Positions 16,123 through 25,373 of a DNA stretch of 64,000 nucleotides are shown here, in pieces (the first letter of the stretch is position 1; every line of letters starts with the position of its first letter). Both the position numbers and the translations under genes were made by a program. Below the pieces are notes generated by a model that saw nothing but the letters and a program-made list of their open reading frames with translations, did no database searches and was not told the origin of the DNA. The stretch comes from Crocinitomicaceae bacterium. Its GTDB lineage: Bacteria > Bacteroidota > Bacteroidia > Flavobacteriales_D > Crocinitomicaceae. The stretch lies in contig JAKVAQ010000025.1 in NCBI GenBank assembly GCA_022447665.1, positions 26,629-90,628 on the forward strand. The letters are read 5' to 3'.

Positions 16123-17094
16123 CTATTTTAACACAAAATCGTCTGAGCCCATTAGCGCTCCTTCACAATAGAGTTGTGTCTTGTAATTTCCTTTCTCAAT
16201 TTCAGTGCCAAGTTCATAGAAGATACAAACATCGACTGCTTCATTCTGGTAATTGATTGATTTTTTGTCGGAATAAAGCATGTTAGTTCCGTTGTCAGCT
16301 TTGAACGTATTCGAGGTACTCGATGTTAACACACTTCCATTTGGACCTATGACACGGAGATAAATCGTTTTATTCCCTTTATTGGCTATAGCATTAGACC
16401 CCACCCTAAAACATGCTCTAATATGAGTACAGCTTCTTGCCTTTGTTGTCTCTTTATACGAACCTGAACTCTTCTCTTTAATTCCCTCCGAAACGATAGA
16501 TGAAGCAACAAGTTTAGATCCTTTATTGACTTTATCTGTCAATTCATTCGTTGTGTTCTGAAGCTCATCACGCTCAGTTGTGACATTGTTAAGATTATTT
16601 GTTGCTTCCTCTAAGTCTACAACTAAGCCTTGATTTACTGTATTTAATGAATCAATAGTTCTTAAATAATCTTTCATGATGTTTCGTAAAGTTTCTGCTT
16701 CTTTTTGAAGCTCATATACTTTACTCACGTAATGACGTTTGTCACCTTTCGCGTCTTCAAGCTCCACTAAGAGATTACTTATCTTCTCTTTCTGAGCAGC
16801 AATACTGTCTTGCATATCAGCGTTACTTGCTTCCATGTTGTTATACATTGAAAGCATGTTCTCTAAATTCTCCTTTACATTTTCTCCCATTGCAACACCT
16901 TCATCTTCCATCATCAGGTTCAGCTCTTCAAGTTGCAATTCCAAATCGGCTCGATTATTTGAGCAATCATTTAGGCTTTTATTCTTTTCTGAAAGGAGGT
17001 AAATCATATACCCTCCACCCAAAATTAAAAGCAGAATAATAATGATATAAACTCCATCTCTCTTCTTCCCTTGATCTTTATTTTCTTCGCTCAT
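16123..17094 (-). CDS. Single-pass membrane protein with long coiled coil, in the mlaE-mlaF operon
   Basis: The 323-aa product has a short basic cytoplasmic N-terminus, one transmembrane helix (about 15-35: YIIIILLLILGGGYMIYLL), a long coiled coil (about 36-195, rich in Leu, Glu, Asn and Asp heptads) and a C-terminal beta-rich domain (about 215-323) with several Cys (ARSCTHIRACFRVGS, VDVCIFYELG, TQLYCEGAL). It starts 11 bp after the mlaF stop, so it belongs to the transporter operon. No MCE domain is visible. It may bridge the periplasm for the ABC complex, or it may be a co-transcribed structural protein; this is inference. Confidence 0.75.
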   Translation of the reverse strand: MSEENKDQGKKRDGVYIIIILLLILGGGYMIYLLSEKNKSLNDCSNNRADLELQLEELNLMMEDEGVAMGENVKENLENMLSMYNNMEASNADMQDSIAAQKEKISNLLVELEDAKGDKRHYVSKVYELQKEAETLRNIMKDYLRTIDSLNTVNQGLVVDLEEATNNLNNVTTERDELQNTTNELTDKVNKGSKLVASSIVSEGIKEKSSGSYKETTKARSCTHIRACFRVGSNAIANKGNKTIYLRVIGPNGSVLTSSTSNTFKADNGTNMLYSDKKSINYQNEAVDVCIFYELGTEIEKGNYKTQLYCEGALMGSDDFVLK

Positions 17095-17105
17095 AATAGG
17101 TTAAA

Positions 17106-17864
17106 TTAGATTAGTTTTTCTCTCAAGTTCTTCATAAACGAAGATGCGTAAACAAAGTCTACCACCTCCTGATTATCTGTCTTAATGATATCTTTATTGG
17201 ATCCTTCCCACCAATTTCTTCCTGCATTGATAAACATAATATGATCACCAATTTCCATCACTGAATTCATATCATGGGTAATTACCACCGTAGTGATATT
17301 ATACTCGTAAGTAATCTCTTTAATTAGGTTATCGATGACAATTGAAGTTTTAGGATCTAGTCCAGAATTTGGTTCATCACAAAACAAATACTTAGGATTC
17401 ATGGCAATAGCTCGTGCTATTCCAATACGTTTTTGCATACCTCCTGAAGTCTCGGCTGGTTTCAAATCGTTTTTTCCATTCAGATTTACTCGATCCAAAC
17501 ATTCATTCACCCTATCCTTCATTTCTGCTTCACTCATATCAGTAAACATGCGCAAAGGAAACTTCACATTTTCCTCTACCGAAAGAGAATCAAATAAGGC
17601 AGAACCTTGAAATAACATTCCAATTTCTTGCCTCACAACTGACCTTTCTCTTTGAGTCATAGCAGAGAAATTTCTACCATCATACAATATAGCTCCTCCC
17701 TCGTCTACTTCATGCAGTCCCACAATACATTTGGTAAGTACCGATTTACCTTGCCCCGAAGCACCAATTATTAAATTAACCCTTCCAGGAACAAACTCGG
17801 TTGTAATATCAAATAGAATTTGAGTATCGCCAAACATCTTATTAACTCCTTTTACCTCAATCAT
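17106..17864 (-). CDS. mlaF: ABC transporter ATP-binding protein, MlaF type
   Basis: This is the ATPase of an Mla-like system that moves phospholipids between the membranes. The 252 aa carry Walker A GASGQGKSV (about residues 34-42), the signature TSGGMQKRIGIARAI, Walker B YLFCDEPNSGLDP and the switch-region VVITHDM. SGGMQKR rather than SGGQxQR is typical of the Mla group. The start overlaps the stop of mlaE by one base (TAATG), and the membrane coiled-coil gene follows after 11 bp. Confidence 0.92.
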   Translation of the reverse strand: MIEVKGVNKMFGDTQILFDITTEFVPGRVNLIIGASGQGKSVLTKCIVGLHEVDEGGAILYDGRNFSAMTQRERSVVRQEIGMLFQGSALFDSLSVEENVKFPLRMFTDMSEAEMKDRVNECLDRVNLNGKNDLKPAETSGGMQKRIGIARAIAMNPKYLFCDEPNSGLDPKTSIVIDNLIKEITYEYNITTVVITHDMNSVMEIGDHIMFINAGRNWWEGSNKDIIKTDNQEVVDFVYASSFMKNLREKLI

Positions 17865-18610
17865 TAAATAAGGATTAATTGAGTAAGTACGTAGTTTGCT
17901 AATAGTATTGCTACTGAAGAAGCCACAACGGCTTGAGTACTCGAACGACCAACTTCCAATGCCCCACCTTTTGTGTAATATCCAAAATAGCTAGCAATTG
18001 AAGTAATCAAGAAAGCGAATACCATGGTTTTGGAAAGCGCATAATATAGACCGTTCGCATCTGTGGCCCAGAAAGCCCTTACGCCCAATACGTAGGTTTC
18101 AGTAGAATACAATCCACTCTGAACACCTGCTATCCATCCTCCGATCAAACTCAACACCATTGATAGGATAATAACGAAAGGAAAGAAAATGGTTGCAGCT
18201 AAAATTTTAGGAAGCATTAAATAACCAATAGAATTAACACCCATTATATCGAGCGCATCTATTTGTTCAGTAACACGCATTGAACCTATTTCAGAAGCGA
18301 TATTCGATCCTACTTTACCCGCAATAATCAAGGAGATAATTGTGGGAGAAAACTCTAGAATTGTAGACTGACGCGTAATGTATCCTATTGTGTAGTTCGG
18401 TAATAGGGGTGAACTCATGTTGGAAGCAGTTTGTAAACTAATTACAGCCCCCATAAATATCGATAAGAATCCAACCAGTGGGATTGAGTTAATTACAATA
18501 GCCTCTATTTCCTTAAAAAACATTGGCCAAAAGACCTTCATCTTCTCAGGCTTAGAAAAAGCAAATCGAAGCATGATGAAGTAACGCCCTATGTGTTCAA
18601 ACAGGTTCAT
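17864..18610 (-). CDS. mlaE: MlaE-family ABC transporter permease
   Basis: The 248-aa inner-membrane permease pairs with the adjacent ATPase for phospholipid transport. Family features are an amphipathic N-terminus (IGRYFIMLRFAFSKPEK), five to six hydrophobic segments and the conserved signature GKVGSNIASEIGSMRVTEQIDALDIMGVN (given here only by its key parts GSNIASEIG and EQIDAL). The ATG at 18610 gives the expected length. It leads an operon with mlaF and the coiled-coil gene; no mlaD-type MCE gene is nearby. Confidence 0.93.
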   Translation of the reverse strand: MNLFEHIGRYFIMLRFAFSKPEKMKVFWPMFFKEIEAIVINSIPLVGFLSIFMGAVISLQTASNMSSPLLPNYTIGYITRQSTILEFSPTIISLIIAGKVGSNIASEIGSMRVTEQIDALDIMGVNSIGYLMLPKILAATIFFPFVIILSMVLSLIGGWIAGVQSGLYSTETYVLGVRAFWATDANGLYYALSKTMVFAFLITSIASYFGYYTKGGALEVGRSSTQAVVASSVAILLANYVLTQLILI

Positions 18611-18712
18611 TCTAAACTGCTAAAATAGTTAATATTTTTGGTGCTTCTCGTTAAGAAATCATAAGATAAGTCAAAATATTTCAACGGTCCAAAAACTTCA
18701 TTTAAAAAGCGA

Positions 18713-18720
18713 TACTTTTG
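18713..18720 (+). promoter_or_regulatory. Promoter -7 element TACTTTTG
   Basis: A perfect TAnnTTTG that ends only 4 nt before the ATG at 18725. Either the mRNA is almost leaderless or translation starts at the ATG at 18746. Confidence 0.6.
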
Positions 18721-18724
18721 TAGT

Positions 18725-19513
18725 ATGAAATTACGGTTCAAAAAAATGCGTACAAAACTCGAGGAAAAGGTTCAATACAACCTTGTTTCAGACGAAGTTG
18801 ATATTGATATGAACGCGTTAATTGGAAGTAAAATCAAACTCAAATATGAGGGTGTTACGCAGTGCATGAGCTGCAATAAATACAAGAAACTCTTTGCTCA
18901 AGGTATTTGTTTTGACTGTTTTAACACTTCCGCAATGGCTAGCCCATGTATCTTAAGACCAGAACTTTGCGAGGGACACTTAGGTAAAGGAAGAGATATT
19001 GAATGGGAAAAAGCCAACCATGTACAGCCACATGTCGTTTACTTTGCCGTAGCCTCTGGCCTAAAGGTTGGAGTTACAAGAGAAACGCAGGTTCCAACAC
19101 GTTGGATTGATCAAGGTGCTAGTTATGCGATTAAAATTGCTGAAACGCCTTACAGACAGTTGGCGGGAGAACTAGAGGTAGCACTTAAAGGATCTTTTAC
19201 AGACAAAACAAATTGGCAAAGAATGTTGAAAAACGAAATTGCCGATTACGATTTGGTTGAAGAGAAATGGGAATTAGAAGGTCTTTTACCAATGGACTTG
19301 GTGGATTATATGTCAGAAGACGACGAGATCACTGAAATAAACTATCCAGTTTTAGCGTTTCCAGATAAAGTTAAATCGGTTAACCTTGACAAGGTGCCGG
19401 AAGTTGAGCAACAACTATTAGGAATTAAAGGACAGTACTTGATTTTTGATGATAATAAAGTATTGAACGTAAGAAAGTTTGAAGGATATCATGTGGAGAT
19501 TGATATGGATTAA
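18725..19513 (+). CDS. DUF2797 zinc-ribbon protein
   Basis: The 262-aa cytoplasmic protein belongs to the DUF2797 family, of unknown biochemical role. Near residues 42-60 it has a four-Cys metal-binding knuckle (CMSCNKYKKL then CFDCFN), followed by a conserved CILRPELCEGH segment with two more Cys, and then the family core (VYFAVASGLKVGVTRETQVPTRW, YRQLAGELE). Translation may start at 18725 or at 18746 (MRTKLEEK), because the promoter -7 element lies only 4 nt before the first ATG. The kelch gene start overlaps its 3' end by 23 bp. Confidence 0.85.
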   Translation: MKLRFKKMRTKLEEKVQYNLVSDEVDIDMNALIGSKIKLKYEGVTQCMSCNKYKKLFAQGICFDCFNTSAMASPCILRPELCEGHLGKGRDIEWEKANHVQPHVVYFAVASGLKVGVTRETQVPTRWIDQGASYAIKIAETPYRQLAGELEVALKGSFTDKTNWQRMLKNEIADYDLVEEKWELEGLLPMDLVDYMSEDDEITEINYPVLAFPDKVKSVNLDKVPEVEQQLLGIKGQYLIFDDNKVLNVRKFEGYHVEIDMD

Positions 19514-20777
19514 GTTAATTTTTGTTTTACTGAGTTTTATCGGTAAACAAAATACTTATGCCCAATTCGGCTGGACTTGGACCGAAATGGAAGAAATGCC
19601 CATCCCTATTTCGAACAATGCCGTTACTACAGGTTCAGTTGCCGGTGAAATCTACCTTTATTCGTTTGGCGGAATAGACTCTACAAAAATATTTAGCGGA
19701 ATTACTCAAAACTCTTTTAGGTACCGCGTTTCTGATGATACTTGGGAAGAAATAGCACCGCTACCAACAGATTTACCATTAATCGCTTCGGCAGCCAGCA
19801 ATGTGAAAAATAGAATTTACATTATTGGTGGTTACAATGTTGACGCAAGTGGTCACGAAATATCGAGCAACGAGGTAATTATTTATGACCCGGAATCAAA
19901 CTTATATGTTTCGGGAGGTGAAAGTATTCCCGTTCCTATTGATGATCACGTACAATGCGTGTGGAGAGATAGTTTGATTTACGTAATCACTGGATGGAGT
20001 AATACCACGAATATAAACAACGTACAGATCTACAATCCTTCGCTTAACACTTGGTCTGAAGGTACTGAAGTTCCTAACCATGTAAACTACAAAGTATTTG
20101 GAGGATCTGGGACAATTATTGGCGATACAATTTACTACTACAGCGGCGCTACAACGAGTACATCATTCAGTGGTAATAAAAAAATTAGAATGGGAATCAT
20201 TAACCCGGATGATCCAACTGAAATCGAATGGTCGTTATTAGAAGATGGACCTAATAAAAAGTACCGCGCAGCTTGCGTAAATTATGGCGAAAAACTCTTT
20301 TGGATAGGTGGTAGCGAAAGAACTTATAATTACGACGGATTAGGGTATGATGATGGTACAGGAGTGCCTCCACACCAGCAAATACTAACCTTTAATACTG
20401 CCGACTCTACATGGGAAGCAAGTGATGAAGGACCAATTGGCGTGATGGATCTTCGCGGGATAGGACAAATTGCTAGCAGTATTTGGATAATCTGTGGCGG
20501 TATGACTTTTGACCAAGAAGTGAGCAACAAGACCTATATGATTCAATACGACCCGGTGGTTGTTGGGATCGAAGAAAATAAGAATACATTTAATATTATT
20601 GATAGAACAATTCAGTTCTCTGGACCAGTAGAGCAAGTTAAAATTTATGGATTAGATGGAAGCCTGTTGAGTCTTTCTAATAGTCCTATTATTCCTGAAG
20701 AAATTTATGGGATGATCATCGTGGAATTGACACCTGTAAGCGGCCCTTCAATTTTTAAGAAGGCTGTTCTTTTTTAA
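19491..20777 (+). CDS. Secreted kelch-repeat protein
   Basis: The 428-aa product starts MWRLIWIKLIFVLLSFIG with signal-peptide cleavage near TYAQ. A TTG start 12 bp upstream is possible but less likely. At least five kelch-type motifs follow, each a Gly-Gly doublet with a spaced Trp or Tyr (IYIIGGYN, YDPESNLYVSGG, YNPSLNTWSEG, LFWIGGS, WIICGGMTFD), so a six-bladed beta-propeller is expected. The last ~75 residues (VKIYGLDGSLL and EIYGMIIVEL) resemble a degenerate type A sorting tail for type IX secretion. It is probably exported to the cell surface. The ligand is unknown. Its stop overlaps that of the convergent DUF5916 gene by 4 bp. Confidence 0.8.
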   Translation: MWRLIWIKLIFVLLSFIGKQNTYAQFGWTWTEMEEMPIPISNNAVTTGSVAGEIYLYSFGGIDSTKIFSGITQNSFRYRVSDDTWEEIAPLPTDLPLIASAASNVKNRIYIIGGYNVDASGHEISSNEVIIYDPESNLYVSGGESIPVPIDDHVQCVWRDSLIYVITGWSNTTNINNVQIYNPSLNTWSEGTEVPNHVNYKVFGGSGTIIGDTIYYYSGATTSTSFSGNKKIRMGIINPDDPTEIEWSLLEDGPNKKYRAACVNYGEKLFWIGGSERTYNYDGLGYDDGTGVPPHQQILTFNTADSTWEASDEGPIGVMDLRGIGQIASSIWIICGGMTFDQEVSNKTYMIQYDPVVVGIEENKNTFNIIDRTIQFSGPVEQVKIYGLDGSLLSLSNSPIIPEEIYGMIIVELTPVSGPSIFKKAVLF

Positions 20778-23236
20778 ATTCTTCTTTTCTTTCGAGCCCT
20801 CTCTTGAATCATAAAATAATCAATGTAATAGAGAATTTTGATGGAGAGACTATTCGTTGCGGGACCACTTGCTAAAACACCTAAATTTTCGAAATAATTA
20901 TTCTCAACTTCCTGCGTGAAACTGAAAATGGAATTCTTCCAAACCAAGGTCATTTCACTACCTGGCAAAAAGATCCAACGATAAACCATATCAATTGTAA
21001 AGGCATCATAACTATTATCGTGAAGCGATTGCCCATCGATATCCAGCCCGGTATATTCCGATGGGTCCATTATTCCATCCTCGTTGAGCACATAAAAACT
21101 ATTATAATCCAGCTTAGACCAGTAATGTCTTAAACGGAATGTAATTCCCATGGTATTGTTAAAGATATACGAAAGGTCTATTGTATTTGTAATAGTCGTT
21201 CTATCTCTTTTGGCAAAGATCGGATCATCGCCAATATAAGGAACTCTAAAATCTGTTGTTAACGCGACTCCTTCTTCATTGTACTCGTTATTTTGATTGT
21301 AACGGTAAACTAGAAACCATTTGTCATTGAATCTAATTCGCGGACTTATGTTTAAGTCGAAACCATCTCTTCCGTCCTCAAAATAATGTAAACATCCTCC
21401 GCGAACATCCAAGGCAAAAGGCTTACTATAATCCGTAGAAATCCAGGCACCAGTAAATGTCATAGCATCCCCCAAATAGAAACGGCCAGGAGTTCTTGGT
21501 TCAAAATAATCTTTTGGGCGTACTGGTACTATTTCTAAATCAAAACCACCTGAAGTAAAGTTTCTGAAGTTTGCACCTGAACTCGCAGAGATTTGAAAAT
21601 TAAAGAAATCATCTGGATTAATAAAACGCTGATAATTCAACGTCAAGGATGACCATGTTCTAAAAATTCGCCAAAATGGTTTGTACGTATTATAACGCAC
21701 AAAGGCATTTGTATTTCTTAAGTTTGTTTGTGTGTTGAAGCCAAGATCATTTGGGTCATAATTTTCGCCTATTTCGTTATAATTAATTCCTCCTTGTAGG
21801 TTACCCGCAGACTTTTCAGCCCCAACCCAATACATATGTCCCAAATCCGTATTTCCTTCGAAGAATTTCTGAGATAAATTTCCGATGCCCCAAAAGTTAA
21901 AAGTTTGGCCTTTTGTGTAGGTATCAATCACGAATGAGGTGACATTCGCGTCATAGGTTTCCCCCTCTCGCCACACATTGGTATTGGTTAAGGCAACGCT
22001 GGAATTATTTTTTAAGTTTTGATCAATAACAAAGACATTATAATTTGACAATGGGCCTGTTTGAACTTCTCTATCGGCTCCGGTCACAGTATCTAAAACT
22101 GTGGCCGTCATCCTTCCAGTAACCCCATTAAATATTCCTATTCCAGTTCCTTTTTTCGTTCTTCCAGAAAGTTTTGTAGCATTCAGTAATTGTGAAGTCG
22201 CAGGGTTACTTTCCACTATTTCCGTAGAATCTAAATCTCCATATACAGCGCTAGCATTCACAGGCGCTCCTCCAATTCTTCGGGAATAAAAAATGCTTCC
22301 GGGCTTATTAAATAGCTCCGTTCCTTCGGTAAAAAACTGACGTCTTTCATTAAAGTAAACTTCAAATGGAGAAGTATTTAACACTTGGTTATCGAACTGT
22401 ACTTGACCAAAATCTGGAATTAGAGTCATATCCAATGTAAAGGCCTCATTCACTCCCCACTTAATGTCCGCACCTCCGTTTCCACTGTATGAGTTTGTAC
22501 CATCGTAATTTTCGATGTAGCCAGAAACATAAGGCGTCAAGGCTAAACGCAAGGGTGAGTCAACATCTTTAATTCCTTTAAGAGTGCCTAATTGAGAAAT
22601 AAGATTTAAGCCTGCAGGGTCGAAAAAGTTCCAGTTTGAGATTTCACGATTTCTTCTAATATTTCGAGCGAAGTTTATTCCCCAATCATTGGTAGCCTCT
22701 TTTGAAAATCGAATTGCTGCAAAGGGAATTTTTAACTCCGCTACCCAGCTATCGTTATTCACTTGAACAGCGCTCCACCAAACAGCATTCCAGTTTTCAT
22801 CTACATTTTCTACGTTATGTAGCTCATCAACTTGAACTCCAGCAGAAGTAACCATAAAAGTAAACCCTATGGTACCTGCATTATAAGGATCTATAATTAC
22901 ACCAAACCAATCAGCGTTTCCTAAATCGTCACGTTGAGACAAGGTAAGAGTCATTGAGTCCGGTTGCTCATACATGGTTGCTCCAACATAAATAGCACCG
23001 TCATCATAAGCAATCTTTACTTCAGTTTTTCCTATTGAGGGTGCACCTGCCACAGGTGTATTCTGAATAAAATCGTTAGCTACTTCCAAATCTTTCCAAA
23101 ACTCCTCATCTAATACGCCATCGACATCTACTTCCGCATTGATTCTTGTGATCCCCATTTCTTTTCGCTCAATGGCTTCTTGAGCCAGAGCAAAATGCGC
23201 TAAAAATAATATGTGAAAGAGCCAGATTTTTTTCAC
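20774..23236 (-). CDS. DUF5916 outer-membrane protein with CBM9-like N-terminal domain
   Basis: This 820-aa protein starts at GTG 23236 with a signal peptide (MKKIWLFHILFLAHFALAQ). Residues 25-200 form a carbohydrate-binding-module-9-like sandwich (EVDVDGVLDEEFWKDLEV, KIAYDDGAIYVGATMYE), and the rest matches DUF5916, a strand-rich barrel (FNERRQFFTEGTELFNKPGSIFYSRRIG is the recognisable core; only FFTEGTELF and FYSRRIG are diagnostic). These proteins are common in Bacteroidetes, and their role is not established. A TACTTTTG promoter element ends 4 nt before the GTG, so the transcript is nearly leaderless. It is probably monocistronic. Confidence 0.88.
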   Translation of the reverse strand: MKKIWLFHILFLAHFALAQEAIERKEMGITRINAEVDVDGVLDEEFWKDLEVANDFIQNTPVAGAPSIGKTEVKIAYDDGAIYVGATMYEQPDSMTLTLSQRDDLGNADWFGVIIDPYNAGTIGFTFMVTSAGVQVDELHNVENVDENWNAVWWSAVQVNNDSWVAELKIPFAAIRFSKEATNDWGINFARNIRRNREISNWNFFDPAGLNLISQLGTLKGIKDVDSPLRLALTPYVSGYIENYDGTNSYSGNGGADIKWGVNEAFTLDMTLIPDFGQVQFDNQVLNTSPFEVYFNERRQFFTEGTELFNKPGSIFYSRRIGGAPVNASAVYGDLDSTEIVESNPATSQLLNATKLSGRTKKGTGIGIFNGVTGRMTATVLDTVTGADREVQTGPLSNYNVFVIDQNLKNNSSVALTNTNVWREGETYDANVTSFVIDTYTKGQTFNFWGIGNLSQKFFEGNTDLGHMYWVGAEKSAGNLQGGINYNEIGENYDPNDLGFNTQTNLRNTNAFVRYNTYKPFWRIFRTWSSLTLNYQRFINPDDFFNFQISASSGANFRNFTSGGFDLEIVPVRPKDYFEPRTPGRFYLGDAMTFTGAWISTDYSKPFALDVRGGCLHYFEDGRDGFDLNISPRIRFNDKWFLVYRYNQNNEYNEEGVALTTDFRVPYIGDDPIFAKRDRTTITNTIDLSYIFNNTMGITFRLRHYWSKLDYNSFYVLNEDGIMDPSEYTGLDIDGQSLHDNSYDAFTIDMVYRWIFLPGSEMTLVWKNSIFSFTQEVENNYFENLGVLASGPATNSLSIKILYYIDYFMIQERARKKRRI

Positions 23237-23240
23237 CGTA

Positions 23241-23248
23241 CAAAAGTA
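23241..23248 (-). promoter_or_regulatory. Promoter -7 element TACTTTTG
   Basis: The minus strand reads TACTTTTG, 4 nt upstream of the GTG start of the DUF5916 gene. Confidence 0.6.
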
Positions 23249-23305
23249 GCTGAGATTGCTTGATTTTCTTTCTAAGATTGGGTTGAAGGGTTATAATACT
23301 GGATA

Positions 23306-23337
23306 AAAAAACCCTGCTTCAAAAAAAGCAGGGTTTT
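23306..23337 (-). terminator. Rho-independent terminator after gcdH
   Basis: AAAACCCTGCTT pairs with AAGCAGGGTTTT around a short A-rich loop, with A and T runs on either side. It lies about 20 bp past the gcdH stop. Confidence 0.85.
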
Positions 23338-23355
23338 CATTATAGTAGATAATAT

Positions 23356-24564
23356 TTATTTCATCTTACTCAAGTCTGGAGCCTCACGTGTAAATGAAGG
23401 TATACCAGTAACATCCATACCTGTGATTAGTAAGTGAATATCATGTGTTCCTTCATAAGTAACTACAGATTCTAAGTTCGCCATATGACGCATGATGGAG
23501 TACTCATTAGTAATACCCATTCCACCAAGAATTTGTCTTGCTTCTCGTGCTATATTCAATGCGATTTCCACGTTATTGCGCTTAGCCATTGATATTTGAG
23601 CCGAAGTAGCTTTTCCATCGTTTCTTAATTGGCCTAAACGGAACGTCAACAATTGCGCTTTTGTGATTTCTGTAATCATCTCAGCTAATTTCTTTTGCGT
23701 TAACTGAAATGCTCCAATTGGAACACCAAATTGAATACGCTCTTTTGAATATCTCAACGCCTGATCATAACAGTCCATAGCAGCACCTAACGCACCCCAC
23801 GCAATTCCGTAACGAGCAGAATCAAGACAGCTTAAAGGAGCTCCCAATCCTGATCTTCCAGGAAGTAAATTCTCTTTAGGCACTTTAACGTCATTAAAAA
23901 TCAACTCACCAGTAATCGATGCTCTTAACGATAGTTTTCCATGCATTTCAGGAGCAGAAAATCCTTCCATTCCTTTCTCTACTAATAAACCGTGAATTCT
24001 TCCTTCTTCGTTCTTTGCCCAAACTACAGCTACATCCGAAAGAGGAGCGTTAGAAATCCACATTTTAGCACCATTCAGCAAATAATGATCACCCATATCT
24101 TTAAAATTGGTAATCATTCCGCCGGGGTTTGATCCGTGGTCAGGTTCTGTTAGACCGAAGCATCCTAAAAATTCACCCGAAGCAAGCTTTGGAAGGAATT
24201 TTTGCTTCTGTTCCTCTGAACCATATTTCCATATCGGATACATCACTAATGAACTTTGTACCGAGGAAGTAGATCTTAAACCAGAATCACATCTTTCTAA
24301 CTCCTGCATGATTAAACCATATGAAATCTGATCCAATCCTGGTCCACCATACTCTGTTGGAATATAAGGTCCGAATGCTCCGATTTCTCCTAATCCAGGA
24401 ATAATCTGCTTAGGGAAGTCAGCTCTTTCATAATAGTCCTCGATGATAGGAGAAACATTTTGCTTTACCCACGCGCGCGCCGTGTCGCGAATTAACTTGT
24501 GCTCGTCTGAGAGCAAATCATCCATGTTGTAATAATCTGGATGTGTATATAAATCTGTTGACAT
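23356..24564 (-). CDS. gcdH: Glutaryl-CoA dehydrogenase
   Basis: This FAD enzyme oxidises and decarboxylates glutaryl-CoA to crotonyl-CoA in lysine and tryptophan breakdown. The 402 aa have the acyl-CoA dehydrogenase fold with group-specific signatures: GCFGLTEPDHGSNPG, LNGAKMWISNAP, KLSLRASITGEL, ARYGIAWGALGA and the catalytic Glu in YEGTHDIH near residue 370. These fit glutaryl-CoA dehydrogenase better than short-chain acyl-CoA dehydrogenases. A TACTTTTG element lies 20 nt upstream of the ATG and a terminator follows, so it is a single-gene unit. Confidence 0.93.
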   Translation of the reverse strand: MSTDLYTHPDYYNMDDLLSDEHKLIRDTARAWVKQNVSPIIEDYYERADFPKQIIPGLGEIGAFGPYIPTEYGGPGLDQISYGLIMQELERCDSGLRSTSSVQSSLVMYPIWKYGSEEQKQKFLPKLASGEFLGCFGLTEPDHGSNPGGMITNFKDMGDHYLLNGAKMWISNAPLSDVAVVWAKNEEGRIHGLLVEKGMEGFSAPEMHGKLSLRASITGELIFNDVKVPKENLLPGRSGLGAPLSCLDSARYGIAWGALGAAMDCYDQALRYSKERIQFGVPIGAFQLTQKKLAEMITEITKAQLLTFRLGQLRNDGKATSAQISMAKRNNVEIALNIAREARQILGGMGITNEYSIMRHMANLESVVTYEGTHDIHLLITGMDVTGIPSFTREAPDLSKMK

Positions 24565-24584
24565 ATTTAATACAAATTTGACTA

Positions 24585-24592
24585 CAAAAGTA
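24585..24592 (-). promoter_or_regulatory. Promoter -7 element TACTTTTG
   Basis: The minus strand reads TACTTTTG, 20 nt upstream of the gcdH ATG. Confidence 0.6.
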
Positions 24593-24685
24593 AATATTTT
24601 AACAAGATGAATACTGAGTTGTTCATTATTTTAATCAACAATGTAAAAGATAAAACCTTAAACTCATAAATTAGTATCCATTATT

Positions 24686-25357
24686 ATGCTGGGTGATGGT
24701 TTTGCAATAGGAACAACTATTTCTGATAATAGTTCAATCTTATTTTGGGGATTATTGATCTTCAACCTGATAATCTATGCCATTGTACTAACGAACAATC
24801 GCGAATATTTTAGAACCTTATTCAGCACAGTTGTCTTTAATCGCTATCTCCTATACAACAGCCAAGAGGTAATGAAGATGGAAAATATTAGATCAAGACT
24901 ACTTTCATTTACCTATTTCACATCATTAGCCGCTTGCGCATTACGTTTTATCTCAGGGGATGACCTTAGTATTGTACTAGCTGCTTTAGTTCTCTTGGGC
25001 GGAACCTTATTAAAGTTTAGTGTAATGTGGGGCTTGGGCTTTATCTCAAAAACTAAGGATGGTATTATTGAACACCAACTTAATCATCAAATCTATTTTC
25101 AAACTTCGAGTCTCTTACTAAGTGTTGTATTAATTTTCACATTCGCTCTCGATAATGAGCAGTCATTTATTGTTCTCTGGGTGATTCTTGGCATTCTAAT
25201 TCTTGGGCTTGTTATTCGGGAGATTCAAAGTCTGATTAGAGCCGTAACTGCCAAAGTTTCTGTTTTGTATATTATTTTATATCTTTGCACCCTCGAAATT
25301 GTACCTCTATTGGTAATCTTAAGGGTTTTCACCAGTAATGAGGCGGTTTTGAGCTGA
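24686..25357 (+). CDS. DUF4271 membrane protein
   Basis: The 223-aa inner-membrane protein has about six hydrophobic segments, with the family features LTNNREYFRTLF and LYNSQEVMKMENIRSRLLSF near the N-terminus. DUF4271 proteins are widespread in Bacteroidetes and very often precede hemD, as here, where the hemD start lies 17 bp past the stop. Its function is unknown. The pairing hints at a link to haem or sirohaem metabolism, but that is guilt by association only. Confidence 0.88.
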   Translation: MLGDGFAIGTTISDNSSILFWGLLIFNLIIYAIVLTNNREYFRTLFSTVVFNRYLLYNSQEVMKMENIRSRLLSFTYFTSLAACALRFISGDDLSIVLAALVLLGGTLLKFSVMWGLGFISKTKDGIIEHQLNHQIYFQTSSLLLSVVLIFTFALDNEQSFIVLWVILGILILGLVIREIQSLIRAVTAKVSVLYIILYLCTLEIVPLLVILRVFTSNEAVLS

Positions 25358-25373
25358 AAAACTACTGGAGAGA

